From an uncultured delta proteobacterium (GTDB lineage Bacteria > Myxococcota_A > Polyangia > Polyangiales > Polyangiaceae), in the NCBI GenBank assembly GCA_903906315.1, contig CAIVJW010000445.1:1-44908 (forward strand): 44,908 nucleotides of DNA. Reading direction: 5' to 3'. The position numbers and the translations under genes are program-made. Below, one piece after another: positions 15,402 through 22,584 of this stretch. A model generated the notes under the pieces. That model saw nothing but the letters and a program-made list of their open reading frames with translations. It was not told the DNA's origin and searched no databases. Every line of letters starts with the position of its first letter. Within the stretch, counting starts at the first letter, position 1.

Positions 15402-16700
15402 TCAGTTGCCCTGGGTCGCGAGGAAGCGCCGCAGCTTGCCGCGGGTCACGCCGAGGCGCTTGGCAGCCTGCGTCTCGTTGCCGGACGCCGCCGCGAGCGC
15501 CTGGCTCACGAGCTCCGCGGAGAGGAGGCCGGCGCGCGCACTCGCGGCGGGGCCGAGCACGCGGTCGACCGCCCACGCGCGCAGGCCCGGCGCCGCGTCG
15601 ATCGCGGCCGCGCGGTCGAGCGCCGCCGCGAGCCCACGCACGTTCGTCGGCCACGGCTCGAGGAGCAGACGCTCGACCGCCTCGACCTCGGCGGTGGCGG
15701 CCGACAGGGCCTCTCCCGTCCCGCCCTGCGTCCCGCGGCGCCGCGAAAGCTCGACCGCCACCGCGAAGATGTCCTCGGCGCGCTCGCGAAGCGGCGGCAG
15801 CTCGAGGCGCGCCGACGAGAGCCTCGCCAGCAGATCGGCGCGGAAGCGGTCTTCGCGCACGAGGTCGTCGAGCGGTCGGTTCGTGGCGGCGACGAGGAGC
15901 ACGTCGACGAGGACGGGACGGTCCGCGCCGACGGGGTGCACCTCGCGGTTCTCGAGCAAGCGCAGGAGCTTCGGCTGCAGCGCGAGCGGCAGCTCGCCGA
16001 TCTCGTCGAGGAACACGGTGCCGCCGTGGTGCTTCACCACGACGCCGGCCGACGCGTGCCGCGCGTCGGAGAACGCGCCGGCGACGTGGCCGAAGAGCTG
16101 CGACTCGAACACCGGCTCCGGGATGCCGGCCAGGTTGACGGCGACGTACGGGCGCGCGCGGCCGAGCGCCGCGGCCACCGCGCGCGCCGCGAGCTCCTTG
16201 CCGACGCCCGTCTCGCCCTCGACGAGGACGTTGCGCGGGCCGAGCCGAGCGAAGGCCTCGAGCGTGGCCGCCACGGCGCGTAGCCCGAAGGGGCCCACCA
16301 GCTGGCCGATCGGCGCGGAGGGCTCGGCGGCGCCCGAGAGCTCCTCCCGGTACACGAGGAGCGTGCGGCCCATCCGGAGGACCGCGCCGTCGACGAGGGA
16401 CGCGCGCGCGCCGGGCGAGAGTCGCCGGCCGTCGAGCCACGTCCCGTTGCGCGATCCACAGTCCTCGATCCACGCGGCGCCGCCGCTCTTGGTCAGCACG
16501 ACGTGCCCGCCGGAGACCTGCCCATCGGCGGCTCCGTGGCGGGCTAGCCATTCGCGCCCCACGGGCCCCAGTCCGAACGGCGCCGGGAGCGCGAGCGGCG
16601 TCGGGAACGCGGCGACGAGTGCCGGGCGGCGCGATCCCTCGGGGGCGCTCGCTGGCAGGGAGTGCTCCTCGGTGCCTCCGTCGGGCGGCCGCGCCTTCAC
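15402..16700 (-). CDS. FHA-domain sigma-54-type transcriptional activator (AAA+, Fis HTH)
   Basis: 432 residues from GTG 16700. The N-terminal FHA domain (about 45-120) shows IEDCGSRNGTWLDGRRL and binds phosphothreonine peptides in its family. The AAA+ domain has Walker A GETGVGKE and Walker B GTVFLDEIGELP, followed by LRLLENREVHPVG and the FRADLLARL arginine-finger region. The sigma-54 contact loop reads GAFSDA instead of GAFTGA, so activation of sigma-54 holoenzyme may be altered. The C-terminus is a Fis-type HTH (GNETQAAKRLGVTRGKLRRF). The gene lies 9 bp downstream of the kinase gene, which probably supplies its phosphopeptide signal. Confidence 0.88.
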   Translation of the reverse strand: MKARPPDGGTEEHSLPASAPEGSRRPALVAAFPTPLALPAPFGLGPVGREWLARHGAADGQVSGGHVVLTKSGGAAWIEDCGSRNGTWLDGRRLSPGARASLVDGAVLRMGRTLLVYREELSGAAEPSAPIGQLVGPFGLRAVAATLEAFARLGPRNVLVEGETGVGKELAARAVAAALGRARPYVAVNLAGIPEPVFESQLFGHVAGAFSDARHASAGVVVKHHGGTVFLDEIGELPLALQPKLLRLLENREVHPVGADRPVLVDVLLVAATNRPLDDLVREDRFRADLLARLSSARLELPPLRERAEDIFAVAVELSRRRGTQGGTGEALSAATAEVEAVERLLLEPWPTNVRGLAAALDRAAAIDAAPGLRAWAVDRVLGPAASARAGLLSAELVSQALAAASGNETQAAKRLGVTRGKLRRFLATQGN

Positions 16701-16709
16701 GCGCCGATG

Positions 16710-18401
16710 CTAGCGCGGGTTCGACGCGCAGCGGAAACCGCAGTCGTCGTTGCGCGCGGTCTCCGGGTTCGAGCCGTCGCACGTCCCGGTTGCGCCGCTG
16801 CATGTGACGCGGTAGCGCGGCCCGCCGTTGCCGCGATCCGAGGTCCACTCGTAGAGGGCGCCGATCGGACCGGCGCCGCGGGCTGCGCCTGCGCCGATCG
16901 CGCCGCGCCACTCGGTGCTCGTCGCGAGGCGCTTGCCCAGTCGCGCGCAGAAGCCCTGCGCGGTCGAGAGGTCGACGCAGTTGACGGCCAGGTCGTGGTG
17001 CGCCGGGCCGATCGATCGGCAGCGCGCCGACTGTTCCGCGCGCGCGACCGGGCTCGCGCCGGGCCAGTCGGCGTCACCCGACAAGCGCCCGCCGCCGGCG
17101 ACGAACTGCGCCACCGTGACGGGCCGTCGGTCGACGCACGCGGCGCCTCCCGCGCGGACCTCGACCATGCCCGGATCGCAGCCGAGCGGCGCGATCGCGG
17201 CGCCCGGGATCGGGGGCGCCGGCCGAGGCGACGACGTCGGAGCCACGCTCGCGGGGCTCGCCCCTGCGCCGCGCGCGGGCCGCTGCGCCGGCGCGAGCAG
17301 CCCGACGATCACCGCGCCGGTGGCGATCGCGAGGGCGACCGCGCCGCACGCTGCCAGAGGGACGCCCCATCCGGTCCGGCGCGGCGAGCGGGGCGGGGCG
17401 GGGGGCAGGTACGGCGGGGGCCCCGTCACGAGGGGCGCGCCGGGCACGGTCGGTGCGGCAACGACCGGCGAAGCGTTCGGCGCTGCGCGCGGCGCGGTGA
17501 GTGGCGCGGTCCCGAGCGGCGCGCGCTCGACGATCGTCGGCTCGAGCAGCGCGACGAGGGCAGCGCCGTCGCGCGCGCGGTCCGCCGGGCGCAGCGCGAG
17601 CGCGCGTCGGTAGAGCGCCTCCTCCGGCTCGTCCTCGACGCCTACCGGGAACGCTGCCCCGGATTGCGCGTGGGCGAGGTACGCACCCCGGTAGTCCGCG
17701 AGCGAAGCGCCGCGCTCCAGGCCGCTCGGGTGGCGGCCGACGAGCAGGCGCATGGCGAGCACCCCGAACGCGAACGCATCGCGCTCGGGCCCGGCCCCGG
17801 GGGCGCCGAACGCCGCGGGCGCGAGCAGCTCGGGCGCGAGGTACTCCTTGGTGCCAATCACCGCCTCCGGGGCGGTGAGCGGCTGTGGGTTGCCCGCGGT
17901 GATGGCGATGCCCAGGTCGACGAGCTTCACCGATCCGGGGTCTTCGGGATGGGCGAAGAAGTCCCGGTGCACGACGACGTTCGCCGATTTCACGTCGCGG
18001 TGGGCGAGGCCGGCCCCGTGGATGTGCCGGAGCGCGGCCGCGACGTGGCGGAGCACCCACATGCGGTGCCGTCGATCGAAGCGCGCATCCACCTCGATCT
18101 CGGTGAGCGGCGCGCCGTCCACGAGCTCGAGGACGAGGCCCATCACCGCGCGGCGCGGGTCCTCGAACAGGCGCGCACACCGCACGAGGCTCGGATGGTC
18201 CAGGCGCGCGAGCGCGTACGCCTCGCGGCGGAGGCGCTCGATGTCCACCGGCCGCGCGCTCGCGACGTCGACCAGCTTGAGCGCGACCTCGCTGCGCCCG
18301 TCGCGCGTGTCGACTGCCCGCCACACGTCCGCCTGGCCGCCCGACCCGAGCGGGCCGACCAGCCGGTACGTGTCGAGAACCTCACCGCCCCGGAGCTCCA
18401 C
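16710..18401 (-). CDS. Ser/Thr kinase with C-terminal formylglycine-enzyme-like domain
   Basis: 563 residues from GTG 18401 (VELRGGEVLDTYRLVGPLGS). The kinase domain is at about residues 12-270: LGSGGQADVWRA, ALKLVDV, HRDVKSANVVVH, KLVDLGIAI, GTKEYLAPE. A Pro/Ala-rich linker and one membrane helix (VPLAACGAVALAIATGAVIV, near 345) follow. The C-terminal domain resembles the FGE/SUMF1 sulfatase-modifying fold: GMVEVRAGGAACVDRRPVTV, then VNCVDLSTAQGFCARLGKRL, EWTSDRGNGG and NDDCGFRCAS. Such domains on kinases are known in myxobacteria and are usually thought to bind ligands. It is probably co-transcribed with the FHA activator. Confidence 0.87.
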   Translation of the reverse strand: MELRGGEVLDTYRLVGPLGSGGQADVWRAVDTRDGRSEVALKLVDVASARPVDIERLRREAYALARLDHPSLVRCARLFEDPRRAVMGLVLELVDGAPLTEIEVDARFDRRHRMWVLRHVAAALRHIHGAGLAHRDVKSANVVVHRDFFAHPEDPGSVKLVDLGIAITAGNPQPLTAPEAVIGTKEYLAPELLAPAAFGAPGAGPERDAFAFGVLAMRLLVGRHPSGLERGASLADYRGAYLAHAQSGAAFPVGVEDEPEEALYRRALALRPADRARDGAALVALLEPTIVERAPLGTAPLTAPRAAPNASPVVAAPTVPGAPLVTGPPPYLPPAPPRSPRRTGWGVPLAACGAVALAIATGAVIVGLLAPAQRPARGAGASPASVAPTSSPRPAPPIPGAAIAPLGCDPGMVEVRAGGAACVDRRPVTVAQFVAGGGRLSGDADWPGASPVARAEQSARCRSIGPAHHDLAVNCVDLSTAQGFCARLGKRLATSTEWRGAIGAGAARGAGPIGALYEWTSDRGNGGPRYRVTCSGATGTCDGSNPETARNDDCGFRCASNPR

Positions 18402-18580
18402 GCGGCGAGCATACCGGCCGAGTCCGCGGATCGCGATCCGCCACCCCGCCGGCGCGGCGGATCGCGATCGCCGCCGGCGCGTCGCGCAGCTGCGGAATCC
18501 GCGCGCGATCCTCCGGCGGGCGCGTGGTACGGCGTTCGCAACGGGTCCTCGTCGAGGCGGCCCGGACGGGTCGAGAGGAC

Positions 18581-19327
18581 ATGAACGAACGACTGGCTTT
18601 CGGGGCATTCGTCATCTTCACGCTGACCGCGGGCTGTACGCGGCCCTCCTCCGGCGACGCGCCCGCCGGGGCGCGCTCGAGCTCCGTGCCCGCGAAGGCG
18701 ACCGTGCTCCGCCCCGTCTTCGACCCTCCCGCGGCGCTCGCCGCCCCGCCGAGGGGGCCGTACGAGCCGACGCCGATCCCGACCGACGCCGAGTACGCCG
18801 CGGTCCGCGAGGTCACGGTGAGGCACTCGTCGTCCCTCGGCTGCGAGACGAAGCAGGTGCGCGAGTGGCTCCGCGTGCTGTGCACCTCGCGCAACCCCGG
18901 CGACACCGCGTCCGTGGGCGGCCTCTCCGCGGAAGTCGCGGCCGGCAGCCGCCCCGGCGGCGCGCGCGTGTTCAACTTCAAGAACCCGTTCGGCGCCTAT
19001 CTGCCGGTGGTGTCTGGCGCGAGCCACCGCGCGTGGTTCAACGGCGACTGGGGCACTCGGTACCTGACCGTGAGCTGGCCAGTCGGTGCACCGGCGCCGA
19101 CGATGGCGTTCGACCAGCCGGCCGATCCCGCGACGTGCCGCGCGCCGTCCGATTGCCCTGGCCAGGTGTGCTGCTCCGTATCCGGCGGAACGTCGTTCTG
19201 CGCGCAAGCGTGCGATCTGGGACTTCAGGCCCAGGTCTGCGTCACCGACGCGGACTGCCTTCCTGCCTTCGGCAACGCGACTCGCTGCATCGGTGTCCAC
19301 GCGGGCGGGTTCCGCACCTGCCAGTGA
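18581..19327 (+). CDS. Cysteine-rich lipoprotein
   Basis: 248 residues. ATG 18581 is preceded by GAGAGGAC and starts a lipoprotein signal (LAFGAFVIFTLTAGC). The mature protein has a proline-rich spacer, a globular part (EYAAVREVTVRHSSSLGCET, RVFNFKNPFGAYLPVV), and a C-terminal disulfide-type module with repeated C-x-x-D-x-D-C-like spacing (CRAPSDCPGQVCCSV, QVCVTDADCLPAFGNATRC). It is divergent from the receptor kinase gene (179-bp gap) and may share control with it. The function is unknown; an outer-membrane or secreted location is likely. Confidence 0.78.
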   Translation: MNERLAFGAFVIFTLTAGCTRPSSGDAPAGARSSSVPAKATVLRPVFDPPAALAAPPRGPYEPTPIPTDAEYAAVREVTVRHSSSLGCETKQVREWLRVLCTSRNPGDTASVGGLSAEVAAGSRPGGARVFNFKNPFGAYLPVVSGASHRAWFNGDWGTRYLTVSWPVGAPAPTMAFDQPADPATCRAPSDCPGQVCCSVSGGTSFCAQACDLGLQAQVCVTDADCLPAFGNATRCIGVHAGGFRTCQ

Positions 19328-19560
19328 CGGCGGGCGAAGTGGTCCGCCCTCGGCCGGCGCTTCGCGCGCGGAGGGGGGCGCAGCGGCGCGCTCGGGAGGT
19401 TCATGGGGAGCGGCCTGCGCTCCTGTGCTCGAACGGCACGCCGCGCGTCGCTGCCCGCATGGCGGGGGGGCGCCGAGTCGGAGGGCGGGCGCGCGTCGGT
19501 GTCTCCTCCGTCGACCGGGGCCAGACGGTGTCCAGGCAGCCCGCTGCCTCGATTGTTGCT

Positions 19561-19591
19561 TTGCTCAGCATGTTGAGTAAAATTGCTCAAC
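19561..19591. promoter_or_regulatory. Operator-like repeat array at the DUF4143 ATPase start
   Basis: TTGCTCA occurs at 19561-19567 and 19583-19589, with TGAGTAA (one mismatch from its complement) between them. GTTGAG (19572-19577) and CTCAAC (19586-19591) form an inverted repeat, and TGCTCAGCA is itself symmetric. The block is AT-rich against its surroundings and ends 3 bp before the ATG at 19595, so bound protein would block expression. Autoregulation is an inference. Confidence 0.55.
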
Positions 19592-19594
19592 GTC

Positions 19595-20770
19595 ATGCGC
19601 ACGATCGTTCGACCGCAGTACGACGTGCTCCGTGCTCGGCTCCTCGCGCCCGCCGGGCACATCCAGGTCGTCGCCGGGCCCCGGCAGGTCGGCAAGACGA
19701 CGCTCGTCCGCCAGGTGATGGCGCGGCTCGGGCGCCCGGTCCACTTCGCGTCGGCGGACGCGCCAGCCCCGCCGGATCCGCGCTGGATCGACCTTCAGTG
19801 GGACCTGGCCGAGCGGCTCGGAGGCGAGGGCGGCGTGCTCGTCGTCGACGAGGTGCAGAAGGTCCGCGCTTGGGCCGACGTGGTCAAGGCCCGCTGGGAC
19901 GACGACCGCGCGCACGGCCGCGACCTGCGGGTCGTCCTGCTCGGGTCGTCGCCGCTGTTGCTCCAGCGCGGCCTGACGGAGAGCCTCGCGGGGCGTTTCG
20001 AGGTGATCCGAATGGCCCAGTGGTCGTGGCCCGAGATGCGCGACGCGTTCGGCTTCGGTCTGGACGACTACGTCCGCTTCGGCGGTTACCCGGGAGCAGC
20101 TCCGCTCGTTGCCGATCCGCCGCGATGGGCGGCCTACGTGCGCGACGCGCTCATCGAGACGACGCTCTCGCGCGACGTGCTCATGATGACCCGCGTCGAC
20201 AAGCCGGCGCTGCTCCGTCAGCTGTTCGATCTCGCGTGCGCGTGCTCGTCGCAGGAGCTCTCCTACAACAAGATGCTCGGGCAGCTGCAGGACGCCGGGA
20301 ACACCACGACGCTCGCCCACTACCTCGACCTCTTGTCGGGCGCCGGGCTCGTGTCCGGCGTGCAGAAGCACGCCGGCGAGGTCGTGCGCGCGCGCGGCTC
20401 GAGCCCGAAGCTGCAGGTCCACGACACCGGTCTCGTCACGAGCCAGCTCGGCGGTCGACTCGACCCGCGCGCCGAGCCCGAGGTCTGGGGGCGGCTCGTC
20501 GAGTCCGCGGTCGGCGCGCACCTCCTGCACACGGCGCCGCCCGACGGCATCGCCGTCCGCTGGTGGCGCGACGGTCACGACGAGGTGGACTTCGTCCTTC
20601 AGCGGGGCGCGCGAGTGACCGGGCTCGAGGTGAAGTCGGCCCGCACCGGCTCGCTCCGCGCGCTGACGCGGTTCCAGGAGAGGTTCCCCGGCGCGCGCGC
20701 GGTCGTCGTCGGTACGGAGGGGATCCCGCTCGAGGCGTTCCTGTCGCGACCCGCGGGGGATTGGCTGTAA
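19595..20770 (+). CDS. AAA-family ATPase with DUF4143 nuclease-like C-terminus
   Basis: 391 residues. ATG 19595 is preferred to the in-frame TTG at 19583 because the latter sits inside the repeat array. The ATPase half has Walker A GPRQVGKTTL (residues 28-37), Walker B GVLVVDEVQK and sensor region RVVLLGSSPLLL. The C-terminal half is DUF4143-like, with KLQVHDTGLVTSQLG and a PD-(D/E)xK-type end (EVDFVLQRGARVTGLEVKSA). Members are widespread, often solitary and autoregulated; proposed roles include toxin-like or defence ATPases. It is a single-gene unit, 152 bp upstream of the EcsC gene. All core motifs are intact. Confidence 0.88.
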   Translation: MRTIVRPQYDVLRARLLAPAGHIQVVAGPRQVGKTTLVRQVMARLGRPVHFASADAPAPPDPRWIDLQWDLAERLGGEGGVLVVDEVQKVRAWADVVKARWDDDRAHGRDLRVVLLGSSPLLLQRGLTESLAGRFEVIRMAQWSWPEMRDAFGFGLDDYVRFGGYPGAAPLVADPPRWAAYVRDALIETTLSRDVLMMTRVDKPALLRQLFDLACACSSQELSYNKMLGQLQDAGNTTTLAHYLDLLSGAGLVSGVQKHAGEVVRARGSSPKLQVHDTGLVTSQLGGRLDPRAEPEVWGRLVESAVGAHLLHTAPPDGIAVRWWRDGHDEVDFVLQRGARVTGLEVKSARTGSLRALTRFQERFPGARAVVVGTEGIPLEAFLSRPAGDWL

Positions 20771-20922
20771 GCGGCGGCCTGCGGCGACGACGCCGCCGTG
20801 CCGGCTCGCGACGCGCGCCGAGCTTCGCGTGTCAGATCCCTCGAACGAGCCGCGTCTCTCCGCGTGACACGGCGAACGCCGCCGCGCGCGACCTCGCGAG
20901 AGATCGCGTCGAGGAGATGACC

Positions 20923-21537
20923 ATGAACCAGGGCACGATGATGAAGGCGCTCGAGTGGGCGTACGACCGCGCGCTCGACGGGCTGCCGGGGGCCGAGTCG
21001 GCCGAGGAGCTCGCGAACGACTACCTGGCCGAGAGCCCGTCGCGCCGCGAGGCCGCGGACTCGCTCGTGCGCTGGCAGGTCGCGAAGTCGAGCGCGAGCG
21101 GCGCCGCGACGGGGCTCGGCGGGTTCGCGACGATGCCCATCACCTTGCCGGCCGGGCTCGCGAGCTCGCTCTACGTGCAGCTGCGCATGATCGCTGCGAT
21201 CGCGCACCTCGGGGGCTACGACGTGCGGTCGGACCAGACCAAGACGCTCGCGTTCCTCTGCCTGTGCGGCGATGCGGCGAAGGACGTCGCGAAGAGCGTC
21301 GGCGTGCAGCTCGGTCGCAAGCTCACCCAGAGCGCGATCCAGCGCATCTCGGGGGAGACGCCGCGCAAGATCAACCAGGCGGTCGGCTTTCGGCTGATCA
21401 CGAAGTTCGGCGAGAAGGGGCTCGTCAACCTCGGCAAGGCGATCCCGATCGTGGGCGCGATCGTGGGCGGCGCCTTCGACGGGGCCGCGACGTACGGGGT
21501 CGGGCAGGTCGCGATGGCCACGTTCCTCGCGGAGTGA
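20923..21537 (+). CDS. EcsC-family protein, copy 1
   Basis: 204 residues from ATG 20923; GAGGAG lies 10 bp upstream, and the second EcsC copy starts at the same residue, which decides against ATG 20917. Features: helical N-terminus (ALEWAYDRALDGLPG), small-residue hydrophobic stretch (GAATGLGGFATMPITLPAGL), HLGGYDVRSDQTKTLAFLCL, and a C-terminal glycine/alanine-rich hairpin (KAIPIVGAIVGGAFDGAATY). This matches the EcsC family of membrane-associating proteins with poorly known roles. Copy 2 at 42857-43471, on the opposite strand, agrees at about 160 of 204 positions by hand count. The 3' end abuts a truncated AAA+ gene on the other strand. Confidence 0.85.
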   Translation: MNQGTMMKALEWAYDRALDGLPGAESAEELANDYLAESPSRREAADSLVRWQVAKSSASGAATGLGGFATMPITLPAGLASSLYVQLRMIAAIAHLGGYDVRSDQTKTLAFLCLCGDAAKDVAKSVGVQLGRKLTQSAIQRISGETPRKINQAVGFRLITKFGEKGLVNLGKAIPIVGAIVGGAFDGAATYGVGQVAMATFLAE

Positions 21538-22191
21538 CGGGTAGGCGGCAGCCTCGGCGGCCGCATGCCCGGCCGCCTTGGGCGTGGGCGCGGGGACGAC
21601 CCACTCGTGCGTGAACCGCCGCGGGTCGACGACCTCCGACGTGAGCAGCGAGACGAGCCGGTCGGGTACCTCGAAGAGGCCCGGGCGGTGGAAGCTGCCG
21701 GTGACGGTGCGGACCAGGCGCGTGGACACGAGCGTGGCGCCGTCGTCGAGGGCGTGCACGACGTCGCCGACCGGCCGGTCGAGGGCCGTCGCGAGGAGGG
21801 CGGCGAGCGACGTCGACGCGCGCCGGATGACGGGTGCGACGCAGTCTCCGAGGTCGCCGGTGAGCTGCGTCGCGACGGCGAACGTGAGGAGATCGCGCTC
21901 GACCGCGTCGAGGCCGAGCAGCTCGCCGAGCGCGCCGACGTTGCGCTCGAGGATGGAGTCGGTCGCGGGCGGCGCCGCCTCGGCCTTCGCGAGCGCGGCG
22001 CGCACGGCGCGGATCGAGGGCGGCAGGCGCCCGGGCGCGAAGCCGATCGCGGCGCGAACATCGCCGTCGAAGGCGCCCATGCGCGCGAAGGCTTCGAGCG
22101 CGCCTCCTCGGGCGAGGAGGCGCAGCAGCCAGAGGCGGACGCGTGCGGAGAAGTCACCCGGGACGCGGGAGTGGGCGGGGCGGCGGCGCAT
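21538..22191 (-). pseudogene. N-terminal fragment of an AAA+ ATPase
   Basis: From ATG 22191, about 210 residues resemble the helical/winged N-terminal region that precedes the ATPase core in a bacterial AAA+ family: RLWLLRLLARGGALEAFARM, then ERNVGALGELLGLDAVERDL, LTFAVATQLTGDLGDC, and GDVVHALDDGATLVSTRLVR. It ends near DPRRFTHEWVVPAPTPKAAG, where the Walker A-containing domain should follow; instead the sequence runs into the antisense of the EcsC gene. No P-loop is present on this strand, so the gene is truncated at the EcsC 3' boundary. Alternatively this could be a stand-alone domain protein with an unrecognised end. Confidence 0.5.
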
Positions 22192-22584
22192 ACATGAGTG
22201 ACGTCGCGGGCCTTTCGGTCTGGCGGTCGGGCAGCGTGACCCGCTTGGCGATGGCGGCGCGGCTGATCTGCCGGTGCCGGCGACGCGGCGTCTTGATCGG
22301 GATGGCCGGCACGTCGTACGAGAACAGCTCTCCAGCGACCAGCCGCTCGCGCGCGAGCTTCTCGGAGATCTCCGGCGACGGCATCGCGCGTTTCGTGCGG
22401 AGGTGTGAGGTGGGGCGGCCGACCGCCGCCGGTACACTCGCGGGCAGCGACCTACCATCGAGACGTCGCGCTTGCGCCGAGCCTGACTCGGTCCCGGTCC
22501 AGGTCGTCATCGCGCGGCGGAATCCGGCTCGGCGTCCTGCGTCATCGGGCCAACGGTTCGAGCGGTCGTGATAGCGTCGCGAGC
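22192..22584. other. Intergenic stretch with one weak minus-strand ORF
   Basis: The only candidate is a minus-strand ORF from ATG 22384 to 22154 (MPSPEISEKLARERLVAGEL, then IPIKTPRRRHRQISRAAIAK). It has plausible composition but overlaps the AAA+ fragment start and resembles nothing I know. It could instead be the true N-terminus of that gene, displaced by a frameshift near 22190. The remainder probably holds the promoter of the macro-domain gene; no clear repeats were seen. Confidence 0.3.

Noticed and set aside
19583-19594. TTG start for the DUF4143 ATPase
   Set aside because: It lies inside the repeat array; ATG 19595 gives the normal family N-terminus.
17752-21537. 1261-residue plus-strand ORF
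   Set aside because: It spans the antisense of a kinase, a shadow of a lipoprotein and a shadow of the DUF4143 gene; only its last 204 codons (EcsC) are real.
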